This document shows positions 22,106 to 33,235 of a DNA stretch of 64,000 bases, one piece after another. The stretch is from the NCBI RefSeq assembly GCF_025024155.1, contig NW_026251787.1, positions 62,001-126,000 of the forward strand, in the 5' to 3' direction. The stretch is from Gamsiella multidivaricata (lineage: Eukaryota; Mortierellomycota; Mortierellomycetes; Mortierellales; Mortierellaceae). The position numbers and the translations under genes were made by a program. The notes below the pieces were generated by a model. It worked only from the letters and a program-made list of their open reading frames with translations, was not told where the DNA came from and did not search any database. Every line of letters starts with the position of its first letter. The first letter of the stretch is position 1.

Positions 22106-22693
22106 ATGCATATTCTCACAAGAGCGGAGGAAGAGTACCTCTTCAAGACCCTGAAGGCGAATGCGCTCAAGGAGTGCGATCCGATTGTCAAAGGTTCTTA
22201 GAATCATCAGTGTCGTAGATCACCACGATTTCAGAATGCAATTGCTAACCGCTAGGGCTTTGCCACCAAATAGAATTTGTCGAGTGCACACACGGAAAGC
22301 TGGTCACCGTACTGTGGGGTTGCAGGGCACAACACAAGGCGATGAACAAGTGTCTAATGGCATTGTATGTTATCTTTGGTATCGCATGGACATGTCCGAT
22401 CCTTGAAGCGTCCTTTTTGAGCTCTCAATGCTGACTTGAACCTTTTATTCGCACTATGCACCATCAACCTCTTTTATCGGGACAATCGGACAATCGGACA
22501 ATCGGACAATCGGACAATCGGACAATCGGCACTCAACAGGACAACACAGGCAGACATGGATAAGCTGAAGATTCAGTATCTCAACGACCTTGCAGAGGGC
22601 AGAATCGACCACGCGCAGCTGCAACGAGAACAGAAACAAAAGGAAGAGGAACTCAAGAAGAAGCACAAGAGCGCTGGACCAGGTGTGCATTAA
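22106..22693 (+). CDS. CMC1: Twin CX9C mitochondrial protein, COX assembly factor Cmc1
   Basis: Three exons (22106-22193, 22274-22364, 22540-22693) give 110 residues. The spliced protein has two perfect CX9C motifs: CDPIVKEFVEC, whose two halves are joined by the first splice, and CRAQHKAMNKC. This is the helix-coiled-coil-helix fold oxidised by Mia40 in the intermembrane space. The start MHILTRAEEEYLFKTLK and the WGCRAQHKAMN block match the Cmc1 family, which chaperones Cox1/copper delivery in cytochrome c oxidase biogenesis. The C-terminal tail is a Lys/Glu coiled coil. Intron 2 ends in an 8-bp tandem repeat next to its acceptor. It is convergent with the BLOC1S5-like gene, with 182 bp between stops. 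Confidence 0.9.
22480..22527. repeat. 8-bp tandem repeat (GGACAATC), 6 copies, inside CMC1 intron 2
   Basis: Six exact head-to-tail units occupy the last ~60 bp of intron 2, ending about 12 bp before the AG acceptor, where the branch point and polypyrimidine tract should lie. Confidence 0.9.
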
Positions 22694-22875
22694 AATATAG
22701 ACCCCGGTCATGGACAATAAAGGACTAGAATTTTTTTAATGGATGTCAGCGCAGGACCGAAAGAAGATCGGCAGGGGCATCATATGTATTCCTGAGTCAG
22801 GACTGAAAAAGTCAAGGATCCAGCTCAAAAGCTTGGCCAGTCATATTCGACAGCTTTATTGTGTATTTGCAGAAC

Positions 22876-23757
22876 TCAAGTATAGTGGTCGATCTGTTGG
22901 ACGAACGCTCCGACATACTGCTTCACAACATCAGCATGTCGCAAGGCCATCTCTTGATCGAAAGCTGCCTTTGCCTCGTCGATGTCCATCTGAAACGCCT
23001 CCTTCGACAGCTGTGTTGCAGTTGCTGCCTTATCCTTATTCTAATAAAAGCGGGACCTGGGGTGTTAGCCATCAATGAGATTGGTCCAGCCATTAGTGTT
23101 CTTGAGAGAACGTCTTTTTTCAATGCTGTCTTACTTCGGAGCCCATAGCGATGGATTGTTGCAAGCGTTGAAGCCTTTCGAGTGTCATTTTTGCTGTGTG
23201 GTAAGAAGCACAGCTGATCAATATCCTGGCGCAGGAACTCATACAGTGAAAGTGTAGTAGAGCTCAACAATGTCCAATGGTGTTTCCTCACCTTTGTCAC
23301 CAGTGCTGCCGAGCCCGGAATTGAGGGTTTCCTTTGCTTCATTCAGTTGAGCTGGCGTGTTTCGGAGCATGGGCACAATTGTATCATCCCCGACCTCAAG
23401 CGATCCGCGCTTAGTCTATGATTCCATTCAAATGTCATTTTCCTATGCGCTTAGTACCAGTAAAGTCGCGTGCCCTGAATGAAGTACATATACCGCATAC
23501 ACCGCAGTGAGCAGTCAGCAGTGAATATTGGCCCTTACCTCAAACTCCTCGACAAAGGTCGTGATGGCCCTTTCAACGTTGGCCTGAGGGTTGCCTAGGA
23601 GGCGCGAATACAACTCATGGACATCTGCGTGAAAACAAAAAACATATCCAGTGAGTAGACAAGTTGGGTCCTGCTTCTACTGGGTATGCTTCCACTCTGA
23701 GTTGGTGGCTCGTCCTGGTTTTCTGTCTTTACCAACATCCGTGGTGGGTTCTGGCAT
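22876..23757 (-). CDS. BLOC-1 subunit 5 (Muted)-like small coiled-coil protein
   Basis: Five small exons in transcript order: 23757-23733, 23624-23539, 23409-23292, 23193-23135 and 23040-22876. All junctions have GT-AG ends and keep one frame, giving 150 residues. The N-terminal block VHELYSRLLGNPQ, then TTFVEEFERG and VPMLRN, matches the animal Muted pattern (IHSRLL...FVKEFEE...), followed by coiled coil (MTLERLQRLQQ) to the end. BLOC-1 works in endosome-to-lysosome/vacuole sorting. No domain database was available, so the family call rests on remembered motifs and length; another small coiled-coil protein is possible. The first exon (8 codons) is the least certain. Confidence 0.55.
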
Positions 23758-23897
23758 CCTTGTCTGCGCATCGTGCATGCAGTCGGGTCCATTTCTCCTT
23801 TGCTGTATGGTTTTTAAAATAAAAAGTCACGCTACCAAATCACCTGCAATCGGAGCACGTCTGCACGCCTAGGGGAATATAGCGTCAATAATAAAAA

Positions 23898-24690
23898 AAA
23901 AAGCGTAGTCGGAGCAAGCGCGTTGCTGCCAGAGGAACCCAAGGAGGCGGGACTCAAGAAGGCCCAGCGAGATCAGGATGGCGGTGTTGCAGCGAAAGAA
24001 CCCTGCAATGACACTAACCAGCTCCCGGCCCCGCCACTTATTATAATCTGGCTGCGAAGCAGAAGGCTGTCTACCAACCAATCTTCAAGTACCGGCGCTG
24101 GCTGGAAGAGTGCAAACGAATGGTCCTTCCTGGCGCAACAGAATCCATTAGCGACATCGAGAGTAGGCTACCATCTCTTTGAGTCGACGATGCCAATTTT
24201 GCGAAATATGTGACGGAACTTGGGAACGCAAAGGAGCAGCTCGACAGCTCTTAAAACCACAGCATGGCTGTTAAAAAGCACCAGTGGGATGCCGGGAAGG
24301 CTCAGGAAGCAGAGTACGCGATTATTACGAACCGTCTGCTCAAGATGGTCGGGAGCGCAGCTGGTAGACAGAGGATGAAGCGAACAAGGTTGTGATTGGG
24401 GTGGGCCTTGGACAGTTTTCAACAAAGTCTAATATCTTCTCCTTGCATACATCCTTCCAGTCCTACTTTGCCCAGAAAGAATGTGTACAGCGTCACTACT
24501 AGGATCTGTGGAGAGTGCCGCTTTTTCTTTTAATTGTCAATGACACTAATGGAGGACTACCTCCTTTCTTTAATAGGCACGTTCCCTCAGGTACATCGTT
24601 GTGAGTGAACGAGTATTACGCCTCCAAAAAATACGCAGGCTATATTGCAATCCTTCACGTGACACCTTCGTATGAGCTGACGTAGTTTTA
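23898..24690 (+). pseudogene. Decayed Fanzor/TnpB-like (RNA-guided nuclease family) fossil
   Basis: Protein-like sequence survives in pieces over ~800 bp with frame changes and stops. The pieces in order are YYNLAAKQKAVYQPIFKYR (from about 24040), EYAIITNRLLKMVGS (about 24313-24357), NKVVIGVGLGQFSTKS (about 24382-24430), HTSFQSYFAQK, ARSLRYIVV (about 24577-24603) and then, in another frame, VNEYYASKKYAGY (about 24607-24645). The last piece aligns with the TnpB/OrfB pattern E-x2-TSK-x-C-x2-C that opens the zinc ribbon between RuvC-II and RuvC-III. Here the Cys codons read TAC and TAT. I recall intact relatives with CPxC at this place in Mortierellaceae genomes. At least one frameshift lies between MVGS and VVIG, another before VNEYY, and the zinc ligands are lost, so it is inactive. 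The family call is an inference. Confidence 0.5.
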
Positions 24691-25433
24691 GCTAGGAATC
24701 TGGGATAATGGTTCGTGTCTTTCGCTTGCTTTCTTTCATGACCCTCCTTTCCCCCTGACTCCATCCATCGCCTACCCATCTGTTATTCTGTTATTTTTTC
24801 TGTCCGGCCATTAACAGCCATCGACTTATCTCTTCTCCAATCCGCCTGTCACCGTGTAAGAACAACCATTCTCTTCATACACGCTGCCTGGTTATTGATG
24901 GAGCTTGCGCATCCATTAGTGGTGGCGCTGCTCTTTTTTTCTTCTTATGACTAGTTCATTGACTTGAACATCTACTCCTCTATCAAATCACTGTGGATGC
25001 ATCTTGCCGTGGGACAACTTGGTTTTATTGTGAAGAGTCAGGTGTACATTCATACTTAAGAACAACTATCGTGCCGCACTGTTTCCTAATACGCTTGAAC
25101 GTTTTTGAGCTAGCAAGCCTTTCCTTTATACTTGGGAGCAAAGCACACGGTTGCGATCCTTTGACTAACAAAATGTCCCCTGCGATCTTTCTTTTGTTAT
25201 GTACTTTTTAGTCCCACGACATTTTATTTTGCAGGACCAGGACGACTCATCCCCTTTTTCCCATCTTCAGCGTTATCTCATTTACCGAGTATCGCATCTT
25301 CGACTCTTCACCAAACAGCCGCGCAAGGATAACGCATGGTCAAGGCTCGGATCCGGACACGTCTATTCTTCACAAAATCCAGAAAAAAAGCAAAAAAAAG
25401 CGTGCCAGTATCGACCACCTCCAGACTTGAGCA
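24691..25433. promoter_or_regulatory. CCR4 upstream region
   Basis: No convincing ORF. A TC-rich stretch at 24718-24790 and an A-rich 5' leader just before the ATG at 25434 are seen. Confidence 0.4.
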
Positions 25434-25640
25434 ATGACAGAGCAGCATTACAACTCTATCCTCTACCAGACCCTTTCCAACGGCCCCAACGCGGTATACT
25501 CACCTGCCCAGTCGTCGCCGGCCTCGCTCGTCGGCACGCCGGCGACCTCTGGGTACCACATCGGACACATGGCCATGTACAACGGCGGAGTCCCACGTTA
25601 CCCTGTCCAAATGAACCTGGCACAAAAGTTCCAACAGCAA

Positions 25641-25671
<31 letters not shown>

Positions 25672-27966
25672 AGCAACAGCAACATCAGGTATTGACTCAC
25701 CAACACCTACAGCAACATAGCCATCACCAAAACCAAATTCGTCAGCAAGCAGGGCTCTCCTCGCCTGCAACTATCCCTGCTTCGCTCACCTCTCAACTTG
25801 GAGGGGCGGGATCGCACTATCAGCAACAGCTCCAATGCGCGACTGTCTCTCGCCAGTCATCCACGCCCCACTACAGGGCTAGGGCAGCAGCAGCCGTTGC
25901 CAGGAGTTCTGGATTGAGCTCAGCCGTCACTATCACGGACCCTAACAACCCCTCAAAGAGTACTACTGTGAATGGACAAGGCGCGGACAAGACAGGTGGA
26001 ACAGCCACTACCAATGCTCAACAGTGGACGACTTTGGATCTGGGCGGTATGGGTCTTAAGAACATTAGTCGGGAGCTGTTTCGGTACGGATCCTTGACAG
26101 CGCTATACATCAATCACAACGACCTGCATCATCTCTCGCCCGAAATCAGCCGCCTGTCGAATCTGACCATTTTGGATGCCTCTGGAAACAAGTTGTTGTC
26201 TGTTCCCCCAGAACTCGGAATGCTAACGAATCTCAAGGAGCTTATGCTGGTCGATAATAGCCTGGTGACCTTGCCTGCCGAGCTCGGGACGCTTTATCAA
26301 CTGGAGATCCTTGCTTTGGAAGGAAACCCATTGAACGAGAGCCTCAAGAGTCTACTTCACCAGGAAGGAACCAATGCTGTGATCATCTATCTTCGCGAAA
26401 ACTGCCCTGGTAAGTGGTAGACATTGTTTGCATCAAATACAACCATGAGGGTTAAATGGTATTAATCGCTAATTGAGAACTCTTTACCTTGCCATGATTT
26501 TGACTAGTCCCATTGCCTCCACCTGAGAGAGAGTGGATCACTCTTGAGGATGACTCTGGAGCGTCGTCGAGCCAGGACACATTCACAGTATTCTGCTACA
26601 ATATTCTGGCAGAAAATTACGCCACGCCCCAGATGTACGGATACACTCCTTCATGGGCCCTTACATGGGAGTACCGCAAGGAACTTATTCTCCAAGAGAT
26701 TTTGGCCTACAGTGCGGATATCGTCTGTCTCCAGGTAAGCGATTAGCTGTTGGCAACAGACGGTCTTGCTCATTCCATTAATGGCGCTGTGCCTTGTATC
26801 ATCGACTCGATTGATCTAACGCGTTTGCTCTGGAATGAATCTGATCTGTGACGAACATCACTCATAGGAGGTGGAGCAGGGACAGTTCGAGGACTATTTC
26901 AAGGAGCAGATGAAGCAACAAGCTGATTACGACGGCGTTTTCTGGCCAAAGTCACGCGCAAAGACAATGCCCGAGAAGGATCGTAGGGTTGTGGATGGGT
27001 GTGCAACGTTCTTCAAGGCATCCAAGTAAGTTTCGACCCATGGAATCCAGAAACATAACTCCCATGCTGGGTTGTGTGCGCTCAACCATTGAACACGCCG
27101 TCGGCCTGATTTCTGAGACTGGCGCACTGACACGCAGCACTTATTATCTTATGTCCCTGTAACCCTTTAGGTTCAGCATGGTTGATAAACACCTCGTTGA
27201 GTTCAACCACGTTGCCCTGCAGCGGCCTGATTTCAGAGAGACGGACGATATCTTTAATCGCGTGATGACCAAGGACCAGGTCGCTGTCATAACCCTTCTA
27301 GAGCACAAGGATACCAAAAATAGAATTGTAGTCGCCAACACACAGATCTACTGGGATCAGCTCTTCAAAGATGTCAAGCTTGTCCAGGTGGCAATGCTCA
27401 TGGAGGAAATCGACAAGCTGTCAACTCAGTGGGCACATTTACCTGTTTCTGGGTCAAACGCACTGCCTTCCAACTCTTCCGGCAAGTTGCCGACCCTTAT
27501 CTGTGGCGATTTCAACTCTGAGCGATCTTCAGGAGTATACGAATTCTTGGTCAAGGGGACAGTTGCGCGAGGACACGACGATTTCGGCAACCATGCATAT
27601 GGAACATACACCTCTGAAGGATTGTTCCACAAGATGACGCTCCGCTCGTCTTATGGCGATGGATCTGAGTTGCCCTTCACTAACTTCACACCAACATTCG
27701 TGGCTGTTATCGACCACATCTTTTACTCGTCGAATTACCTTTCTGTCCTGGGATTGCTGGGAGGCGTCGAGAAGGAGTACATGAGTCGGGTGGTTGGTTT
27801 CCCGAACGCTCATTTCCCCTCGGACCATGTACCGATCCTAGCGGAGTTCAAGTTCCGATCACAAGCGGCACCGAAGGGAGCGACACCCAACTTTGGCAGC
27901 ACTGGATCTAATAACCATAATAGTGGCAATAGGAACAGCCATAACGGCAGCAACAGCAAGCAATAG
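25434..27966 (+). CDS. CCR4: CCR4 deadenylase (CCR4-NOT catalytic subunit)
   Basis: Four exons (25434-26409, 26508-26734, 26868-27025, 27171-27966) give 718 residues. Layout: Gln-rich N-terminus with a polyQ tract (about 67-84), leucine-rich repeats (from about 205, SLTALYINHNDLHHLSPEI onward) that bind the NOT complex, then the endonuclease/exonuclease/phosphatase domain from about 350. Catalytic landmarks are YNILAEN, VCLQ|EVEQG with Glu402 exactly at the third exon's start, NTQIYWDQLF, CGDFNSERSSGVYEFL, IDHIFYS and FPSDHVPILAEF. This metal-dependent nuclease shortens mRNA poly(A) tails in the cytoplasm. LRR plus EEP separates it from Nocturnin and Angel proteins. The C-terminal tail is Asn/Ser-rich. 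Confidence 0.95.
25632..25687. repeat. CAG/CAA repeat encoding polyglutamine in CCR4
   Basis: Eighteen consecutive Gln codons, mixed CAA and CAG, in the N-terminal region of CCR4, followed by further His/Gln-rich sequence. Confidence 0.9.
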
Positions 27967-28356
27967 ATAACCGACCATACAGATAGAATTTGGTTGTCTG
28001 CATCGCTAGTATTTTCGGTCACTGTGTGTATTATACCGAGCAAGGAAAGGTAGCACGACAAGGACATTTGGCCGGTTCAGGGTGTTTGCTTGAGTCGTTG
28101 CGCATCATACCAGGTGGCGGAGTTTTTGAGCACTTTGAGATAAGGGCGAGTCGTTGATCTTCTTGATATTGTCATTTTTAGGTTGTTGTTTTATTATGGC
28201 GTCTGGAAAGTATTGCTTTTTTTTTTTTTTTGTTAATATTGCATGTAGCCTTAGTATAAATATATATTTTCATCATACATACGCGATTAGTACATTCATA
28301 CTGTTTTTAAAAAGACGTTTATGGGTATGCAGATGTTGTCTACAAAGCGGTCGGAT

Positions 28357-28696
28357 CTAATAGTCCATGAACCGGTCTGGGAAGATAACAGGCGCCAGTA
28401 GCGAAAAGCTGTAGAGGCCATAGCAGATCCATGACGAGACGATCTTGACCCAGACAGCAGGCCAGCTTTGTCCAATGAGGATCAGATGCTCCTCGCTCTC
28501 GGGTTGCTGAAAGGTGTTCCAGTTAGTGAGGACCATCGAAATGTACATGGCCGCGAGCGCGAAGACGAGGTGAAAGAACGTGTAGTTGTACTGGCATCCG
28601 TTCTTTTCGTCGTCCTTGACATCGTAGTTCTCGTCATCGTCATCGTCATCGTCCTCATCCAATGCTGAGACAGGCAGTGCTCTATTGTTCATAATG

Positions 28697-28727
<31 letters not shown>

Positions 28728-30375
28728 TCCCTTGTTAAAATGATGCTGGTTATGAGAAGCCTCCGTTCAGTAGTCCATATTCCATCCATACCCGCTCTCG
28801 ACAGCCGCAAGCAAAGCGTCTGATCTGCGCATGGAAGATCCACCAGGGGCGCTTGTGACCAAAGGAACCGCAGAGTCTGAGTTGAGAGGTGCATAGTCGC
28901 CATTATTGATCATCGCCTTTCCTCCCTGCGTTGCTGCCCTGGATGTTGAGTAAGCGACCGCCAAGAAGGTAAACACAGCTCCCATCAGCACAGTAGTTGT
29001 CCTGGTTCCACGAGCCTTGTTCAGCGGGTTACAATTGTTTCCCTCATCCGGCTCATTCGCGACGGCACTCAGGACTAAGTAGGCGCAGTAGATAACGACC
29101 ATGGATGACTGAGCCAACCCCGAGCGTGGGTTAGCCTCCTGGACCGTGGGCAAAATACCGATGGTGGTCACGGCAACTGCAAGGATGAGGTTGAAGGTGA
29201 TCCAAAAGATGTTCTTGCCACATCCACTATTGGCGAAGTAGCCGTACATGATTCCCGTGAGGATGATGGCGCCCAAATACATGATCAAGGTCGATCCGAC
29301 GAGAATGAACTGCCATTTGTTGGTGTCGGATTGTTCCCATTTGGCGATACAAGTCTCGGACCAGGTATGTGCAAAGTCGACGAGGAGGATGAGGCCAAAG
29401 AAAATGAAGATGCTGGCTCCCATAAGAGCGATGTAATTTCCGTAGAACATAAAGAATCCAGTGGGGATAAAGAACGAGGCGATGACGAGCCCAATCCAGA
29501 CGACGACTTTGGGGCCCCACCACCTACAAGGTCCGTGATACCAAAATAGAAGATTGTTAGCTTTCCGTGTCTTGGCGGTAGTATGTTCATGTATTGTTAT
29601 AAGCATCCGATGGTCGTGCGTACCCGTTCTGGAGAGCAGCGCGCTTTGAACGCGAATCGTGGACTCCGATTAACAAAGCGCCGAGGATGAAATGGAACAA
29701 CGCCAAGGCGAACCCAACTCGTTGCACCTAAGAGTTTGTGTTCATGTCAAGTGGTGGTAAAGTGAGGTGTCAGGACTGGAATTCAATACGCACATCGTGT
29801 GATGCAAAGAGTAGAACGCAAGACAAAAAATAAAAAAAAAATAAAAAGCGAGCAGAAGCCTACCCCTAGAGTTCCGTAACATGATGCGTCCTCACAGTTG
29901 AGTTTGAGGTACCCGTGAGTGACTTTTTCCAATTGCGTTGATGCCCAGTCTGACAGCAATACCCAGGCCAACTAATCGTCAAGGATACAGGGGAAACAAA
30001 CATCGGTGTTCAGTTTCTGTATCTTTCACTGCGGAATAGATTGTCTTGGCGATGATTGAGCTTCGCAACAGCGATATATACCAGCGAGTTGACAAGCATT
30101 ATGAGCTAGCAGTCCAAGAATGCAAACAGAAAAGAACAAGAGAATAAGGAGGTATTAGTGAAGGATATCATCGTCAGCCAGAAGGATGGTTCAACTTTTT
30201 CAGGCACAAGAACAGGAAGACAACTTACAGCATAGCCGACGCGGGTGGCTATGGAGTTGTTGCAATTGCACGACCGACAGGCAAGTGAGCATGCGGCGGC
30301 AGAGAAACAGGAGGCGAGGATTGACCCAATGCCTCCGATTGCAGGCCAGGCCAGCAAACTAAGTGCTGCACCCAT
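28357..30375 (-). CDS. TMS1: SERINC/TMS1 family multispan membrane protein
   Basis: Six exons in transcript order: 30375-30229, 30105-30082 (24-nt microexon), 29971-29864, 29727-29624, 29523-28792 and 28681-28357, giving 479 residues. All junctions keep frame. The start MGAALSLLAWPAIGGIGSI and the Cys-rich SLACRSCNCNNS are SERINC hallmarks, as are LLSDWAS, the many transmembrane helices (about ten) and the C-terminal TNWNTFQ region. The family was named for serine incorporation into membrane lipids and has also been assigned lipid scrambling. The last loop carries an acidic Asp run (DEDDDDDDDENYD). Intron 5 contains 29 consecutive A on the plus strand. Splicing of that intron also bypasses an in-frame stop at 28767. 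Confidence 0.9.
28697..28725. repeat. Homopolymer of 29 A inside SERINC intron 5
   Basis: On the transcribed strand this is a poly-T tract about 15 nt before the acceptor, so it acts as an exaggerated polypyrimidine tract. Its length is likely variable between isolates and prone to sequencing error. Confidence 0.9.
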
Positions 30376-31324
30376 GTAGACAGGATCAAGTGTGGAAAAG
30401 ACGAATGAGGAGAGAAGGAATGAATCGTGAGCGCTCGACTGGTTGAGATCGCTGGCTGTGCGAAGCAAGGAAGAAGAGTGTGAGGGACGAGTGGAGTGGA
30501 GAGGAGAGGAGGAATGGGAAGAACAAGACCAAATCCTCTCAGGGCATCCAAAGGAACTATGGAGCCCGCTGGTTATCTGTGCATCCAGAAGTGGTCGCAT
30601 GGCTCCTGTTTTGGATGTTCCCCCCCCCCCTATGACGTGTTGCATCTGCAAACCCTGTCTGCTTCAGCTTAAAGTCGATCTTCTTTCCCTTTTTCCCTTT
30701 TCCAGATGCGATGCTGCAGATCGTCGATCGTCGCAGTGCGGGTCGGGACAAAGGAGGCGACGAGAGCCCAAAGTACCGACACGTTGTCCCATGTGATTGC
30801 GTTATAGTCACGTACGTGCATTTCATGAAGATCTCTGCGTGTGGGGAAGAGGGCACGGCCCATCAGATAGAAATAATAAGGTCGCGCGGTAAGCATTTTG
30901 GTTTTGTCGCGGACGATGCATCATGATGATGGCCCTAGTTTTCGGCTGAACCCGCGTTGGAATGAAGAAAATACTGGGTGCAGGTGTACAGCCATCGAAG
31001 AACACTTGAGTTCAACCCAACCAACCCAACTCAGCTCAGCTCCACCCTACACTCGCAACCCCCCCCCCCATACCCTTGGAACCACACTATAGCCCCCACC
31101 CAACTCCATCCTATCTTCCTGTTCAGCTTAACCCGCATTGGCACCCGCTCTTGAAGAAACCACTGGTGGGCGACTTGCACACCCACGCAACCAAGGACGA
31201 AGGATGAGTCGAGTCGATGAGTTGCTTGATTCCAAACTCATCTCATTCAACAGCTGCACGAACATACCCTCTATTGGCCGTTATTCTTTTTTCTCCACTG
31301 TTCCACTGTCATTACGACCCTAAC
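30376..31324. promoter_or_regulatory. Divergent promoter region, SERINC (-) and F-box (+)
   Basis: About 950 bp between start codons. It contains C-runs (30619-30628 and 31060-31068) and CAACCC-type repeats at 31014-31060. ORFs here run antisense to each other and have no recognisable motifs. Confidence 0.5.
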
Positions 31325-32476
31325 ATGTCCAACATCGATGTCCTACCTGCAGAGATCCTCGCTGACATCTTTGGTCACGAAGGTCTCGCCGACATCACTC
31401 GCCAGGTCTGCAGACGCTGGCGTAGGATCGCTCTCCCTATCTGGCTACGACGACTGACCCTCCTGCCCAGTGATCCCTTCAAAGACTTGGGCATCCTTTC
31501 CTACCTCAAATCCCTCCCCCTGGACGACCGTCTCTCTATCCGTGCCCTCGACCTCAGTCCCGGCCGCCAGCACGATAGCGTCAGCGTTAGTGCCTATTTT
31601 GAGGAGGTCGCTGATCAGGATTGCGTCAGGAACGTGCTCTTGATCCAGTCGCTTCTGGGATCCAGGATCATAGATTTGACAATCAATGATACAGGATGGG
31701 CGCCTGATAGCCTTGTGGATATCTCACAGATGGCCCTCTTGACGACCCACCATCTCGCTTGTTTTCAGATCTCGCTGCTCGCGGTCGAATCCTGCGTGAT
31801 GCCTGAGCTGATGAATTCTATCCTGGAGCTCTTTCGACGCGACGCAAGCCATCTTAAATTCCTCGTTCTGGACCTCGCCCAATCGCTGGATACGGATCAC
31901 TGGGAGACTATGGCAGACTGCACAGAGCTGCAATCCTTCCATCTGGGGCTCCATCGATCCTCGGAACCCATCCTCACAAGCATCTTGGAAACTGTGCTTC
32001 CCAAATGGTCCTCGCTCACGTCATTGTACATCTGTCAACCGCGCTTTGTCTCTGCAGAAACCTTACGATGTCTTCATAGAGACCTCCCGCGTCCAGATCG
32101 ACTACGAGAACTACATTTGATCTTTGAAGCGTGCCAGGCTTCGTTGTACGAGCAAGAGTTCATCGAGATGGTCCATGCAATGCCGAACTTGCAGATCCTG
32201 GAGGCGCATTTGGATTGGACGAACAGGATGATGGAACATGTGGCGATTACGCTGTCGGATCTGAGGGAACTATCGATTACTTGCTCTGGGTTGGATTTTA
32301 CCTGCAGAGGAATCGTGGACGTCGCATGGGGTCAGGGACTGGAGAAGGTGAATATGAGGACTTCAGGAAAGATCTGGAGTGGGTTTCTGGAGGCGGTTCG
32401 GAAGCGGTCGAGGCGGGTCAAGATTCTGGTGTATGGGTCGATGAAGTGGGGAGGATCTGTAGATGAATGGGAGTAG
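31325..32476 (+). CDS. F-box protein with divergent leucine-rich region
   Basis: Single exon, 383 residues from the ATG at 31325. The N-terminus DVLPAEILADIFGHEGL followed by VCRRWRRIALPIW is an F-box, which docks to Skp1 in SCF ubiquitin ligases. The remainder repeats strand-like leucine motifs (LKFLVLDLAQSL, LTSLYICQP, LRELHLIFEA, LQILEAHLD, LRELSITCSGLDF), an irregular LRR fold that would select the substrate. An in-frame ATG 108 bp upstream (31217) is possible, but that extension reads like 5' UTR. The substrate is unknown. Fungi of this group carry many such genes, so no orthologue can be named. Confidence 0.75.
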   Translation: MSNIDVLPAEILADIFGHEGLADITRQVCRRWRRIALPIWLRRLTLLPSDPFKDLGILSYLKSLPLDDRLSIRALDLSPGRQHDSVSVSAYFEEVADQDCVRNVLLIQSLLGSRIIDLTINDTGWAPDSLVDISQMALLTTHHLACFQISLLAVESCVMPELMNSILELFRRDASHLKFLVLDLAQSLDTDHWETMADCTELQSFHLGLHRSSEPILTSILETVLPKWSSLTSLYICQPRFVSAETLRCLHRDLPRPDRLRELHLIFEACQASLYEQEFIEMVHAMPNLQILEAHLDWTNRMMEHVAITLSDLRELSITCSGLDFTCRGIVDVAWGQGLEKVNMRTSGKIWSGFLEAVRKRSRRVKILVYGSMKWGGSVDEWE

Positions 32477-33235
32477 CAAGGCCGAAGCGAGAGAAGCGAC
32501 CTTTGTTGCGCGACGAGGGGAGGGGTTTACGGGTGTGATTTAGGGATGGATATCTATCTCGACGTACGGCGCGAGAAACATCTTTAGTGCATGACTTCGT
32601 AGTTCGCATGGCCCTAGACTATAAGGCTGGGCTCCACGGATTAAATGCCGCTAACTCCTGTCACAGCAGTCGCACCTCTTAACCTATTAAAGAGTTATTC
32701 TTCACTGCGGGATAAACTGAAACCAACGTTTTCTTTTTTTTTAGGCGTAGAGTATGGACGCTGACAAAGGAAGAAGGGGTACATGCAGACCATGGCCGTG
32801 CTGCACTGCACAGAGCCCTTCTCCGTCGACTGCGCAGGTGCGCTGTCCGGAGACCTCTTTTGGAAATCATATGGCGCAAGTCTCCGAAGTGAGATGCAGC
32901 ATACTGTCAGATCGTCACTTGAGTGCAAGAACCGAAGGAGAAAAGCAGGAGGCAGCATCATCGTTTGGCTTCGGAAAGCTTGAATGGATTTAACACCCGC
33001 GCTATGTTTCCGAGCATTGCGCGGGCACTAAAATATGCTTGGGAATCCGAGGTCGGACAAAACTCGTTATATAAACCTAATGCATCTGTTCTTTCTTCTG
33101 GTCCTTCTCTTCTTCGCAATTCCCTTGTCTTCGTATTTTCACCACTGAAGCCCCGACTCATCCGGCACCAGGACCAATTGAGCAGACTACAATTACTTAT
33201 CACTCACACTCGCGAAAGGACTAACGACAATTAAC
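32477..33235. promoter_or_regulatory. Upstream region of first P450 gene
   Basis: No supported ORF. TATATAAA at 33068-33075, about 160 bp before the start codon, is a plausible TATA box. Confidence 0.45.

Noticed and set aside
28767..29606. SERINC ending at the in-frame stop at 28767
   Set aside because: A good GT donor lies just before that stop, and the downstream exon (28681-28357) supplies the acidic loop and final helices typical of the family.
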